NCBI GenBank assembly: GCA_025963635.1
Contig: JAOQAK010000021.1
Location: 124,001 to 188,000, forward strand
DNA from: Ferruginibacter sp.
Lineage (GTDB): Bacteria; Bacteroidota; Bacteroidia; Chitinophagales; Chitinophagaceae
Direction: 5' to 3'
DNA: 64,000 nucleotides
The notes under the pieces are model-generated. The model did no database searches. It was given only the letters and a program-made list of their open reading frames with translations, and was not told where the DNA came from. This document shows positions 1-8,949 of the stretch, piece by piece. The translations under genes and the position numbers were made by a program. How positions within the stretch are numbered: position 1 is the first letter of the stretch; each line of letters starts with the position of its first letter.

Positions 1-51
1 TCCGTTTCCCCGGTGAGTCACTCTTTAGGAGTGACTCACCGGGGAAACGGA
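1..51 (-). terminator. Perfect 23-bp hairpin downstream of leuD
   Basis: Positions 1-23 and 29-51 are exact reverse complements, separated by a 5-nt loop (TTTAG). The hairpin begins 11 nt past the leuD stop codon, where a transcription terminator would sit. Such a long, perfect, GC-rich stem could also be a repeated palindromic element. The left edge is the window edge, so a T-run or a longer stem cannot be checked. Confidence 0.7.
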
Positions 52-61
52 ACGCTAACTG

Positions 62-658
62 CTAAATGGCTTTTGCTGTAGCGAAGGAAACGATATCAGG
101 CTTCATCGCCTGTAAATAATCGATGTCATCGAAACCGTTTAAAAGATTGTTCTTTTTATAGCCATTGATGTCAAAAGATTCTTTTTCGCCAGTGGCGAGA
201 ATGCTGATGGTTTGTTCGGGTAGACTTACTTCAAACTGAGCCTTGGGATCCGCCTCGATAGCAATGAAGATTTTTTCTAAAAAATCAGGAGTTACCTGCA
301 CAGGCAAAATCCCCATATTGATGGCATTGTTTTTAAAGATATCCGCAAAAAAGCTGGATACCACGCACCTGAACCCATAATCATAAATTGCCCAGGCTGC
401 GTGCTCACGGCTGCTGCCACTGCCAAAATTGGTTCCTCCAACTAATATTTTCCCCGAGTAAATAGGATTGTTTAAAACGAAATCCTGTTTGGGTGTATTA
501 TCACTATTATAGCGCCAATCGCGGAACAGATTATCACCAAAAGCTTCCCGTTTGGTAGCTTTTAAAAAGCGGGCGGGAATGATCTGGTCTGTGTCGATGT
601 TCTCGATTGGTAAAGCAACTGCGGTGCTTGTAAGGACATTAAATTTATCGTAAGCCAT
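62..658 (-). CDS. leuD: 3-isopropylmalate dehydratase small subunit
   Basis: This is the small (swivelling-domain) subunit of isopropylmalate isomerase. With LeuC it converts 2-isopropylmalate to 3-isopropylmalate in leucine biosynthesis, in the cytoplasm. The 198 residues are the normal family length. Diagnostic motifs are the N-terminal IDTDQIIPARF segment and the GxNFGSGSSREHAxWA loop that binds the substrate carboxylates. It lies 105 bp downstream of leuC on the same strand, so the two are probably co-transcribed. A hairpin follows the stop. No other leu gene is in the window; leuA/leuB may lie beyond the left edge. Confidence 0.97.
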   Translation of the reverse strand: MAYDKFNVLTSTAVALPIENIDTDQIIPARFLKATKREAFGDNLFRDWRYNSDNTPKQDFVLNNPIYSGKILVGGTNFGSGSSREHAAWAIYDYGFRCVVSSFFADIFKNNAINMGILPVQVTPDFLEKIFIAIEADPKAQFEVSLPEQTISILATGEKESFDINGYKKNNLLNGFDDIDYLQAMKPDIVSFATAKAI

Positions 659-665
659 GTTAAAA

Positions 666-713
666 GGTTGAAGGTTAATGGTTGAAGGTTAATGGTTGAA
701 GGTTAAAGGTTGG
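666..713. repeat. 14-bp tandem repeat between leuC and leuD
   Basis: The unit GGTTGAAGGTTAAT occurs at 666-679 and again at 680-693. A third copy at 694-707 differs in its last base, and a partial GGTTGG follows. It fills much of the leuC-leuD spacer. It could be a slippage-generated minisatellite that changes the spacing or mRNA structure ahead of leuD; no function is known. Confidence 0.8.
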
Positions 714-763
714 AAAATCGGCAGTTGAGAGTTTTTTCGTAATCTTCGATGATCTCTCATTAC

Positions 764-2182
764 TCATTCCGCCTCATCCTTCATCAATTCTCTTGGATCG
801 GTTACATAGCCTGTCACTGCGGCAGCGGCTGCAACGAGTGGGCTTGCCAGTAAAGTACGACTGCCTGGTCCTTGTCTTCCTTCGAAGTTGCGGTTACTTG
901 TGCTCACTGCGTATTTTCCGGCAGGTACCTTGTCGTCATTCATTGCCAGGCATGCAGAACAGCCGGGCTGGCGTAAGAGGAAACCTGCTTCTGTTAATAT
1001 ATCCAAAATGCCTTCTGCCTTAATTTGCTCTTCCACAATATGGGAGCCGGGTACCACCCAGGCGGTAACATGATCGGCTTTTTTGCGTCCTTTTACGATA
1101 GAGGCAAAAGCCCTAAAATCTTCGATGCGGCCATTGGTACAACTTCCGATAAATACATAGTCCACTTTTTTGCCGATCATCTGGTCTTCTTCATGAAAGC
1201 CCATGTATTTGAGCGATTTTTCGTAAGTGGCAGTGCCGCCTTTCAAGTCAGCGCCTTTTGGAATTGATTTAGAAATCCCCATGCCCATGCCTGGATTTGT
1301 TCCGTAGGTGATCATCGGTTCTATATCTGCGGCATCAAAAGTATATTCAAGGTCAAATTCAGCACCTTCATCTGTTTTAAGTGTTTTCCAGTAGGCAAGT
1401 GCCTTGTCCCATGCCGCTCCTTTAGGGGCGAGTTCACGGCCGTTGATATAAGAAAAAGTGGTTTCGTCCGGTGCAATCATACCGCCTCTTGCACCCATTT
1501 CGATGCTCATATTGCAAACGGTCATGCGGCCTTCCATGCTCATGTTTTCAAAAACATCGCCTGCGTATTCTACGAAATAGCCCGTTGCACCAGCTGTGCT
1601 TAATTTTGAAATAATGTAAAGCGTAACATCCTTTGGGGTAACTGCTTTTCCTAAAACACCATTTACGTTGATGCGCATTTTCAGCGGTTTTGGCTGCATA
1701 ATGCATTGTGATGAGAGCACCATTTCCACTTCAGACGTACCAATACCAAACGCAATGGCACCAAAGGCACCATGGGTGGAAGTATGAGAATCACCGCAAA
1801 CAATGGTCATTCCCGGGAGGGTAATGCCATTTTCTGGTCCTACCACGTGTACAATACCATTTTTTGGATTACCCAAACCCCAATGCGATATGCCATATTT
1901 TGCCGAATTCTGTTCCAATGCCCTCAGCTGGTTGGCAGATAATGGGTCTTCCACCGGTAAATGCTGGTTGATGGTGGGCGTGTTGTGATCGGCTGTGGCA
2001 AAAGTATGTTCGGGAAACATTACTTTAATTCCACGGCTTTCCAATCCTAAAAAGGCGACCGGGCTGGTAACCTCGTGTATAAAATGCCTGTCGATAAAGA
2101 AAACGTCCGGACCGTCTTCAATTTTCCTCACTACGTGTGCGTCCCACACTTTATCGAACAAGGTGCTTGGTTGGTTGCTCAT
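764..2182 (-). CDS. leuC: 3-isopropylmalate dehydratase large subunit
   Basis: This is the aconitase-type large subunit that carries the [4Fe-4S] cluster of isopropylmalate isomerase. The 472 residues match the family. Visible motifs include [15 protein letters not shown], the cluster Cys in FIGSCTNGR, and the pair of Cys in GCSACLAMN. The start [16 protein letters not shown] is the usual LeuC N-terminus. It is the first gene of the leuCD pair; 241 bp separate it from jetD, which is on the same strand and upstream. Control by leucine is expected from the pathway, but I see no attenuator or T-box. Confidence 0.97.
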   Translation of the reverse strand: MSNQPSTLFDKVWDAHVVRKIEDGPDVFFIDRHFIHEVTSPVAFLGLESRGIKVMFPEHTFATADHNTPTINQHLPVEDPLSANQLRALEQNSAKYGISHWGLGNPKNGIVHVVGPENGITLPGMTIVCGDSHTSTHGAFGAIAFGIGTSEVEMVLSSQCIMQPKPLKMRINVNGVLGKAVTPKDVTLYIISKLSTAGATGYFVEYAGDVFENMSMEGRMTVCNMSIEMGARGGMIAPDETTFSYINGRELAPKGAAWDKALAYWKTLKTDEGAEFDLEYTFDAADIEPMITYGTNPGMGMGISKSIPKGADLKGGTATYEKSLKYMGFHEEDQMIGKKVDYVFIGSCTNGRIEDFRAFASIVKGRKKADHVTAWVVPGSHIVEEQIKAEGILDILTEAGFLLRQPGCSACLAMNDDKVPAGKYAVSTSNRNFEGRQGPGSRTLLASPLVAAAAAVTGYVTDPRELMKDEAE

Positions 2183-2423
2183 TTTATTTCTTTTGAATTA
2201 TTTTGCAAATATCCATCGTTATTACCGAAAAACTAAAAATATATCAGCGAATTTGATTTAACGTTGAATAGAATCTCTTGAAAGGGTTTAACATTCAGCT
2301 TTTTATGCATTTCGATTCACGGCCGCAGATATTTTTTTAACGCCGCGTTATTGTTCAAGTTTGCCGGAATTAGCACGGTGAGATATTTTTTGGATAAGTT
2401 GAAGCACGATGCACCCGTAATAA

Positions 2424-3278
2424 TTACCTGATAAATATTTCCTGCTCCAATACTTTTTTATATTGATGGATTAGTGTCAATAATCGCTCAATTCCTTTTT
2501 CCAGAACTGCTTTAGCCAATGGAGCTCTTGACAATTGCTTATTATACAAGCCGCGGTTTCCGTAGGATTGCAGGTATTCGCTTGTTTGCGGGGGAATAAA
2601 AAATGTAGACCGGTCACCGAGCTTTTTTTTGAATTCATTCAGGTAAATATTGATACCCTCAAAATCGAGATCGCCAAAATGGAGATACTGGTTGGGAATC
2701 TGCTGCAACCATTTCACAAGATCGTTGCTCTGCGGGTACCTGCATACAAATAATGGATGCAGATCCCCGAACAGCCATTGCTGTTTTAAAATGTTTGCAA
2801 AATTTTCGGCATTTTCGATGCCGATGATCGTTACTGATTCAGCAGGTGTAAAATTTTTATATGCATTTATAAAGGTAAAACTACCAGGTATGGGCTGTAA
2901 TATAAATGGCTCGCCGAGCATGGTGCACTGTAATGGCTCGTACACATTGGTCATAAAGCCACTGAAACTGCGGATCTTTTTCAACTTGGAATCACCGGAA
3001 ATTTGCACCGCTCCCGACCTGGTAAGTTCTTCACCGGTTTGCTTTTCGATGTACAAAAGGAGATCGCTTATGCCGTACTGGTTGTGGAGATATGCGCTTA
3101 GCACGCTTGCATCCGCAAGATAAATCTGCGACCTTGTTTTACCCAGTTGCTTTTTGTGAAGAATACCATCGTCCAACATCTTTGTTACTGCCGTGTGCTG
3201 CATCATTGAACCAGAGACCAGTTGGCCTGGCTCAAGCAATAGCTGAAGTTTTTGTGCGATATGTAGCGGAAGTTTCAT
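2424..3278 (-). CDS. jetD: JetD-like Toprim nuclease subunit of Wadjet-type system
   Basis: The 284-aa protein is predicted to be the nuclease arm of a Wadjet (JetABCD / MksBEFG) complex that cleaves extruded circular DNA. Residues 1-60 look like a winged helix and about 70-130 like a linker or CAP region. Toprim-type acidic motifs follow: IGIENAENF (E155) and HFGDLDFEG (D203, D205, E207), matching the GD[IL]D..G signature of JetD (DUF2220). Its start codon overlaps the jetC stop in a TAATG, so it is translationally coupled. It is shorter than the roughly 380-400 residues I know for type I JetD, so the N-terminal DUF3322-like part is reduced. The function is inferred from motif and operon, not from overall similarity. 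Confidence 0.78.
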   Translation of the reverse strand: MKLPLHIAQKLQLLLEPGQLVSGSMMQHTAVTKMLDDGILHKKQLGKTRSQIYLADASVLSAYLHNQYGISDLLLYIEKQTGEELTRSGAVQISGDSKLKKIRSFSGFMTNVYEPLQCTMLGEPFILQPIPGSFTFINAYKNFTPAESVTIIGIENAENFANILKQQWLFGDLHPLFVCRYPQSNDLVKWLQQIPNQYLHFGDLDFEGINIYLNEFKKKLGDRSTFFIPPQTSEYLQSYGNRGLYNKQLSRAPLAKAVLEKGIERLLTLIHQYKKVLEQEIFIR

Positions 3279-6200
3279 TAAGCGGTTACCAGGTGACTGA
3301 TGATCCTTTTGATACGGGTATTGCGCTTGGCATCTTTTTCCAATTTGTAGATGTGCCGGTAATTTAAGGCATTGTTTTCCGTAGGCGAACCGTTGATCAG
3401 CAGGATATTCCGATCATTGGCAAACTGAAGAATCCCTTTAATGTTATTCGGGTGCAGCTTGCCAATTTCGTCCATCATACAATGCAACCTGAATTCTTTG
3501 AAACGCTTGCTGGCGCCTTCTTTAAAAACATTCAGCAACATAATATTAATCATCGCCTTTACCAATACATCAGTACCTTCTGAGCCTACATTGGATAATT
3601 TTTCTACCCAACCTGTATCGTTTTGATTTTCTTCTACCCTGAATTTTAGCTCAAAAGAATCGGAGAGGGCAATCGAATCTTTCCGGTATTCAGTGATGGC
3701 TTTGCTTAATTGTTTTAACAGGTCGACTGCCTTTTTGTTTTTGCTTTCCTGGTCAGTGGAGGAGAACAGGTTAAGTCCACCGATATCGAAGCTGTGCTCG
3801 TCGTTGTATTTTTTTACCTGCTGCAGTAACTGCACCACTTTGTTGGCACTTTCATCTATACGCAATTCGATCTTGCGGATGGCTCCCACAAAATTTTTAT
3901 TCTCAAAATCCTTGTTGATATTGCTGATTACTTTTTGAATATCGCCGGTTTTCGACATCAGGTCACCGGTTTCTTTTCCTACCAGCTTTATTACATTGGC
4001 AAAACGTTCGTTCACCCTTTTTTCGAATTCATCAATTTTGCTGTTGTTAATAAATTCGTTTAACTCTTCGGCAAATTGCTGGTACCCATGTTTATCACCC
4101 AATATTTCGGGGAATTGAAAGATATTCTGTGCAGAAAAATTACCGAGGAATTTATTAGCGGCTTCTTTCAGATCATCCATTCTTTTGATAGCCGTATAAT
4201 AGCACCGGTTAACCTCATCAATCAATGTGCGGCAGTCTTTCTCATTCCTGTAAACATCATTTTCTTCTGTATAGGCCGGCATCAGGCTTAAATAACTATC
4301 TGTTTGCCGGAACCGGTCAAACGCAATGCTATCTTCCTCTTGCTGGTGCAACTGATGAACTACCTGTTGTAGCCGCTCCTCACATTCCCGGATTGCATTC
4401 CCTGTACTTTCTTTTTGTAACCGATATTTGTCTGCTTCGGTGCTGTACTGTTTTTCGAGCTGGTTTCTTTGGGATTTAAAAGTATCCGCTTTATCGATTA
4501 ATTCTTTTTTATCTTTTTTATACTCAGCTGCCAGGTCGCGATTGTCCTCTATAAACTGCAGTGCGGCTTGAAGTCTTTGAATATGTGCTTCAATGGTTTC
4601 AAGCCGTTTGGTATCGGCACCCTTACCCGATAGTTCCTGCTGTCGCCTTTTCTTCAATTCCCCTTCTTCCTCCTGCCAATTGGCTTTAAAAACCTTTAAC
4701 GATTCATTTATTGCCGCGAGTTGCTGCGACAGAAACAAATCGATGGCGCTTATTTTTTTGGCGTATTCTTTTTCTTTTGACTTTAACTGCTTATCAAGCT
4801 CAAGTTGTGTCTGCTCCGCAAATTGCTGTGCCTGAACGAGGGCTTCGCTGGCCTTTGCTATAGTTTCGTCAATTGAGTCGATGGCTTCCTTCCTTGCTGC
4901 TTTTGCCTTTTGTTCCAAATCTTTTACCTGCAGGTTAACCTGTTGTAACCGGAGGGTATCCTGCTCCTGTTTATATTGCGTTTCAAGGAGACTGTCTTTT
5001 GTTGTTTTTATCTGTGGCTGATACTTTTTCTTCAACTTGTCTAACTGCTGCAACTGCTCTTTTGACAGTGTTTCCAGCTGCTTCTGTTGCTGTGCGACAC
5101 TTTTCTGCAAGCCCTTACATTCTGCCTGGTACAGAGCCGGCGTTTTCACCTTTACATCGATATCCCGAAGGTCAATTTCAATACCATATAAATTATTGTT
5201 TGCCTTACCCGCCCGGGGGTTTAAGGCGGTATTAAATAAAACCTGTTCGCTCACGGTCCTGCCAATCGTATCTTCCCAGCCGGCTTTATTTTTGGCAAGC
5301 CAGCCATAGAGGGCCTGCTCATAATTTTCAAGCTTTGATGTAATGGATGCAATCGCTTCCTCGTCAGTGGTAATTCTTGCTTTTAGTTGCTCTTGTTGCC
5401 TGGTGGTTGATTGCTTTTCAGATTGCTCATCCAACTCCCATTGCTTTTGAAGCGTTTCCAGCAGCATTTTCAAACGCTCCATTTCATTTTCATTTTCCCG
5501 GATAGAATGTTTATACTGCATTTCAGTATCCTTTGCAATGCCGGACTCCTTCTCAAAAAAACGTTGGTGCGTAATGGTTGCTTTCTTTATCCGTTCCTGC
5601 TGCAATAAATGCTGTTGTTGCTCTACGGCCAGGTTCGCCTGATCCAACGCCGCTTTATTTTGCAGACGGATGGCCGTCACTGCCTTATCCTGTAAAATTC
5701 GGGCCGTTTCCTTTTCGGTGGAAGCCTGTTCTCTAAAGTTGACAATATCTTCTTTTTTGTTTTGTTCAAATGAACGGGCAGCCTGTTCAAGGCCATTAAA
5801 AAGACTGGTGAATTTCAAGGTGATTTCAGAAAAATGGCTGGTAAGCACCTGTTGTTGTGCGGTAAATTTTTGCAATTCATTTTCCAGTTCTTTCCTTTTG
5901 CTAATCTTTTCAATGATAGATTCAATATCTCTTGCACTATAATATTCGATCTTTTCTTTTGCTTTTTTGATATCATTTTCGAGTACACTTATTTCGCCCC
6001 GTATCTTTTCTGATCTGGAACGAAAACGTTGATCGGCTGTATTCGATTTCTCCACCAGGGACTCTTTTTCTGCTTCCAGTTTTTCTTTTTTCTCAACCAG
6101 TTTTGGTATTGTACGCTTCACCTGGGCTGCCGACCATGCCAGTTGTAATGCAAATTTGTTTTTTTCGTTTTCAAGATGTTTAATCGCCAGGTGATTTTTC

Positions 6201-6928
6201 ACAACGTTTTCACCCTGCTTAACAATATGAGGCTGTTTGTACAGGTGGATATCGTTCAGTTGGTTTTCAAAATTTTTGAGATGATGCGTATAGCTTTGCA
6301 GGTCGATGCTGATCTCTTCTTCATTCAGCGACATGATGATCGTCTGCTTGATAAACTCTGCTTCCAGTTTGCTGTTTAAAAATACATTCTGGATGGTACG
6401 GGGAATATTCTGGTACTGCTTGCTTTGAAGCAAAGCGTATTTAACAAATTCTTTTTTGCCAGTTTCCGAGTTGCCATACAGGATATCGCGGTATTCTTCG
6501 TAGCGGTCAATTTTCCGACTGTTGTCAATTCTTTCCGTATCCAATAGCCGCCGGATATCTTCCCATTTTTCAAAAGCCCGTCCACCCGGCGACACATAAA
6601 ATTCACGCCGATAAGCGCCGTCGATAAAGCGAAAGCAAACCTTGCCCTGGCTTTTAAAAGCCAGAATACAAAAGGGCGAATTCTCACGATGCACTTCATA
6701 TACCAGGTAAGAGTTCTGAAAAGGAAAATAATATTCGGCAAAATTTTTCTTTTCTTTTGAAATGCCCAGCTTAAGCGTATCAGCATTGTAAAAAAACAAT
6801 ATGGCCCGCAATAGAGTACTTTTTCCAACGCCTTGGGTACCTATCAGGTGAACATTGCCGTCCACCATCACTTCGGCGTAGGGAATCGTGGCGCTATTGA
6901 TAAAAACAACTTTGTTAAGAAATCTCAT
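3278..6928 (-). CDS. jetC: JetC-like SMC/MukB-type ATPase
   Basis: This 1216-aa SMC-like motor is the expected DNA-loop-extruding subunit of a Wadjet complex. The Walker A is GTQGVGKST (residues 30-38). Long coiled coils rich in E, K and Q run from about residue 240 to 1000, with a hinge-like globular part near 540-640. The C-terminal head has a signature-like NVGSEGTD (about 1113-1120) and a Walker B, LHCMMDEIG, with D1153 and E1154. The N-terminus resembles the beta-strand lead-in of MukB/JetC ATPases. It overlaps jetB by 14 nt and jetD by 1 nt. It is not SbcC, since no SbcD partner is present. Confidence 0.85.
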   Translation of the reverse strand: MRFLNKVVFINSATIPYAEVMVDGNVHLIGTQGVGKSTLLRAILFFYNADTLKLGISKEKKNFAEYYFPFQNSYLVYEVHRENSPFCILAFKSQGKVCFRFIDGAYRREFYVSPGGRAFEKWEDIRRLLDTERIDNSRKIDRYEEYRDILYGNSETGKKEFVKYALLQSKQYQNIPRTIQNVFLNSKLEAEFIKQTIIMSLNEEEISIDLQSYTHHLKNFENQLNDIHLYKQPHIVKQGENVVKNHLAIKHLENEKNKFALQLAWSAAQVKRTIPKLVEKKEKLEAEKESLVEKSNTADQRFRSRSEKIRGEISVLENDIKKAKEKIEYYSARDIESIIEKISKRKELENELQKFTAQQQVLTSHFSEITLKFTSLFNGLEQAARSFEQNKKEDIVNFREQASTEKETARILQDKAVTAIRLQNKAALDQANLAVEQQQHLLQQERIKKATITHQRFFEKESGIAKDTEMQYKHSIRENENEMERLKMLLETLQKQWELDEQSEKQSTTRQQEQLKARITTDEEAIASITSKLENYEQALYGWLAKNKAGWEDTIGRTVSEQVLFNTALNPRAGKANNNLYGIEIDLRDIDVKVKTPALYQAECKGLQKSVAQQQKQLETLSKEQLQQLDKLKKKYQPQIKTTKDSLLETQYKQEQDTLRLQQVNLQVKDLEQKAKAARKEAIDSIDETIAKASEALVQAQQFAEQTQLELDKQLKSKEKEYAKKISAIDLFLSQQLAAINESLKVFKANWQEEEGELKKRRQQELSGKGADTKRLETIEAHIQRLQAALQFIEDNRDLAAEYKKDKKELIDKADTFKSQRNQLEKQYSTEADKYRLQKESTGNAIRECEERLQQVVHQLHQQEEDSIAFDRFRQTDSYLSLMPAYTEENDVYRNEKDCRTLIDEVNRCYYTAIKRMDDLKEAANKFLGNFSAQNIFQFPEILGDKHGYQQFAEELNEFINNSKIDEFEKRVNERFANVIKLVGKETGDLMSKTGDIQKVISNINKDFENKNFVGAIRKIELRIDESANKVVQLLQQVKKYNDEHSFDIGGLNLFSSTDQESKNKKAVDLLKQLSKAITEYRKDSIALSDSFELKFRVEENQNDTGWVEKLSNVGSEGTDVLVKAMINIMLLNVFKEGASKRFKEFRLHCMMDEIGKLHPNNIKGILQFANDRNILLINGSPTENNALNYRHIYKLEKDAKRNTRIKRIISHLVTA

Positions 6929-7484
6929 TGATGTTTTCGGCTTGTGTTTGAATGGATACGATCAATTGCTTGATATAATTAAAAGAGGCTACTACCTTAT
7001 ACTGTTGCATGATATCATTTTCGAGTTCGGCAAACCCGGGAGCAACCAACTGTTTTTCGATCAGACTTGTTATCCGTTCCTGGTAACTACCCTCACCCGT
7101 CACACGCTTCATGTTTTCGAGCTTATCTTTCAGGCTGGCGTCTATTTTTACCTGTACGCCGATATCGGATGGTGAGAAGCGGAATCCCGGTGCAAAACTG
7201 TTGTTGAAGGTCATAAAGAAATCCACCACATCCACCCAGCGGTAAGCCTGCTCGATCTTATTTTCCAGCGTCGCTTTCACTTCGTTCCTGGAAAAATAAA
7301 AGAACTCATCCCCTCTTTCCAAAATGAAATTAATAGCCATAAAATAGTTATACAATTCATCAAACTGCTCATCGATTACATTGTATAGTTTACGGATATT
7401 ATCCTCCACGCTGTTACTGCAGATAAATTTCCCTTTACTTAAAATTTCAAATATATCGGCAATGTATTTATTTGTTGGGTTCAT
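6915..7484 (-). CDS. jetB: JetB-like MukE/kite subunit
   Basis: The 189-aa protein lies between the kleisin-like and SMC genes, where JetB (MukE-like, DUF4194-type winged-helix kite protein) belongs. It is predicted to dimerise on the kleisin and regulate the ATPase. It is mostly helical with a short beta segment (EFFYFSR) and has no signal peptide or membrane segment. Its 3' end overlaps jetC by 14 nt. Sequence alone would not identify it; the call rests on size, fold impression and strict gene order. An 82-nt gap with a hairpin separates it from jetA. Confidence 0.7.
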   Translation of the reverse strand: MNPTNKYIADIFEILSKGKFICSNSVEDNIRKLYNVIDEQFDELYNYFMAINFILERGDEFFYFSRNEVKATLENKIEQAYRWVDVVDFFMTFNNSFAPGFRFSPSDIGVQVKIDASLKDKLENMKRVTGEGSYQERITSLIEKQLVAPGFAELENDIMQQYKVVASFNYIKQLIVSIQTQAENINEIS

Positions 7485-7536
7485 GTTTGATTGTATTATT
7501 CCTGTTTTCTTTCGGATCTACGTTTTACCTACCTTT

Positions 7537-7564
7537 TCCGGTCTGACCTGCGGTACCGACCGGA
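7537..7564 (-). repeat. Hairpin in the jetA-jetB gap
   Basis: TCCGGTC (7537-7543) pairs exactly with GACCGGA (7558-7564) across a 14-nt loop. It sits 2 nt past the jetA stop, inside the operon. It matches the apex of the mscS terminator (10761-10784) at 19 of 24 positions, including CGGTCTGAC at one end and CCGACCG at the other. No T-run follows on the transcribed strand, so partial attenuation or mRNA processing is more likely than full termination. Confidence 0.6.
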
Positions 7565-7566
7565 TA

Positions 7567-8754
7567 TCACCGCGGGTACACCATCGCATATTCAACCTGC
7601 CCGTCGTTTTGAAAAACTTCTTTCACATTCAGTTCTTCTTCGTACATGGAGATCATCTGGCAAAATATGGTGATCCTTTCTTCGAAGCTAACTTCCCGTT
7701 CAAAGGAATACTGCATGATATAACTATGCAGGTGATGGCCCGAGGCAAGGAACCCCCGCCTGATCTCTTCCAGGTCGATAAAAATCTCTTCCTCGACACC
7801 TGGGAGTAGGTCATCACTGGCAATACTATCCGCTATGGGTATCAATGACTTTCCAGGATGCTTTAGCCTGGCTGCGACTTTTTCTATCATTGTCCTGCCC
7901 TCATCTCCCTGCAAATAATCGAGGGAAAGTTTTAAAGGATAAGCCGGCCTGCTTTCAAAGACCAGGTCGTTCTTTTTCATCAGCAAGGCAGCAATATTCG
8001 TTTTAGCCTTTAGTTCAAACTGGTCTTTCAGGTATTTTATTTGCTTTATCTTTTCAAGGATACGGCTCTGGTGCTTTACCTGGTTGAGGTAATCAATGAT
8101 CTGTTTCTGTGTTTCAATCAGGTTGTGCCGGCTTTCCGTTAACTGGTTACGCAATTGGGTAACCACCTGCTTCAACTCTTCATCCAGTGCAGTAATAAAA
8201 AAGGTAATTTCTTCCTCGGCGACCAGCAACTCAGTTTGCTCTATCAACGCGTAGATGGCCCTTCGCTTTTCGTCAAAGGATTCTAACCTGGAAATTTTTA
8301 TAGAATAATTTGGCTCGGCTTTAAATGCATTTTCGATATTCCTGTTGAGGTCAACAATATTTCTTAAAGTGATGCGGCCGATTTTGCGCAGCGCCGATTT
8401 GATCTGCTTAAGATACGTGTACTTCCTGTTTTCATTGGTCTCCTGGAGGTAAAAGTTGATATGCTGTTTTACCAGCAGGATATTTTCATTGATATAGGAT
8501 GTATTGATTTCTTCATTTACCTCCAGCACCTGTTCAAAAAATTCCTGGAACTGTTCATCAATCTCAAGAAAAGGCCCGTTCTTACGAAGAATCCCTTTAA
8601 GGCAAAGTGTTTCTATGCGGTCTTCCTCCAGCAATTCAAGGGCATGATCAAATTTGTAAGCAAAAGACTTCCGTTTTTCAAACATTTCCACCAATAGATC
8701 CCTTGACCAGACCAATGTATTGATGAGTTCTTTTATGGATTGAAAATGATTCAT
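7567..8754 (-). CDS. jetA: JetA-like kleisin (MukF-like) subunit
   Basis: The 395-aa protein is first in the four-gene operon, the JetA position. JetA is the kleisin that bridges the SMC heads. The N-terminal ~100 residues look like winged helices, followed by a long helical stretch (about 100-260) rich in E, K, Q and R, and a mixed C-terminal domain ending in VEYAMVYPR. There is no signal peptide or TM segment. The ATG at 8754 follows a TAnnTTTG element by about 44 nt. It could be a MukF homologue from a housekeeping condensin, but the Toprim gene in the operon favours Wadjet. Sequence-level recognition is weak. Confidence 0.68.
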   Translation of the reverse strand: MNHFQSIKELINTLVWSRDLLVEMFEKRKSFAYKFDHALELLEEDRIETLCLKGILRKNGPFLEIDEQFQEFFEQVLEVNEEINTSYINENILLVKQHINFYLQETNENRKYTYLKQIKSALRKIGRITLRNIVDLNRNIENAFKAEPNYSIKISRLESFDEKRRAIYALIEQTELLVAEEEITFFITALDEELKQVVTQLRNQLTESRHNLIETQKQIIDYLNQVKHQSRILEKIKQIKYLKDQFELKAKTNIAALLMKKNDLVFESRPAYPLKLSLDYLQGDEGRTMIEKVAARLKHPGKSLIPIADSIASDDLLPGVEEEIFIDLEEIRRGFLASGHHLHSYIMQYSFEREVSFEERITIFCQMISMYEEELNVKEVFQNDGQVEYAMVYPR

Positions 8755-8797
8755 AGTTTACCCCAACGGAAATATAAGCCCGGCATTTTTTAAGCGT

Positions 8798-8824
8798 CAA
8801 ATATACATCAATCCATTTTTGGAT
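8798..8824 (-). promoter_or_regulatory. Candidate jet operon promoter with adjacent palindrome
   Basis: On the minus strand, TATATTTG (8805-8798) matches the Bacteroidota -7 consensus TAnnTTTG, 44 nt ahead of the jetA ATG. Just upstream is the palindrome ATCCA-TTTT-TGGAT (8811-8824), which overlaps where the -33 element should be and could be an operator. No clear -33 TTG is visible. This is motif matching only. Confidence 0.4.
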
Positions 8825-8949
8825 GAATTTGCCGTGCTGCTCCGCGATAAACGCTCGTAACAATTGGAGGGAGAAAGCGGCAATTAGCAATAGGCAACAA
8901 GCAATAAGCAAAAAAAACTTCCATCAACCTTTAACCGTCTTCCAACCGT

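Noticed and set aside
3278..6928. Reading the large coiled-coil ATPase as SbcC or a housekeeping MukB
   Set aside because: No SbcD nuclease is adjacent, and the Toprim gene coupled at the 3' end together with kleisin- and kite-like genes fits Wadjet better.
8678..8911. A 77-codon frame with a hydrophobic start overlapping the jetA 5' end
   Set aside because: It overlaps the jetA start and its candidate promoter, has no recognisable motif, and its composition is that of a shadow frame.
8880..8920. AGCAATAGGCAACAAGCAATAAGC as a possible CRISPR-like or iteron array
   Set aside because: The words are short, irregular and not separated by constant spacers; it is simple AT-rich degenerate repetition.
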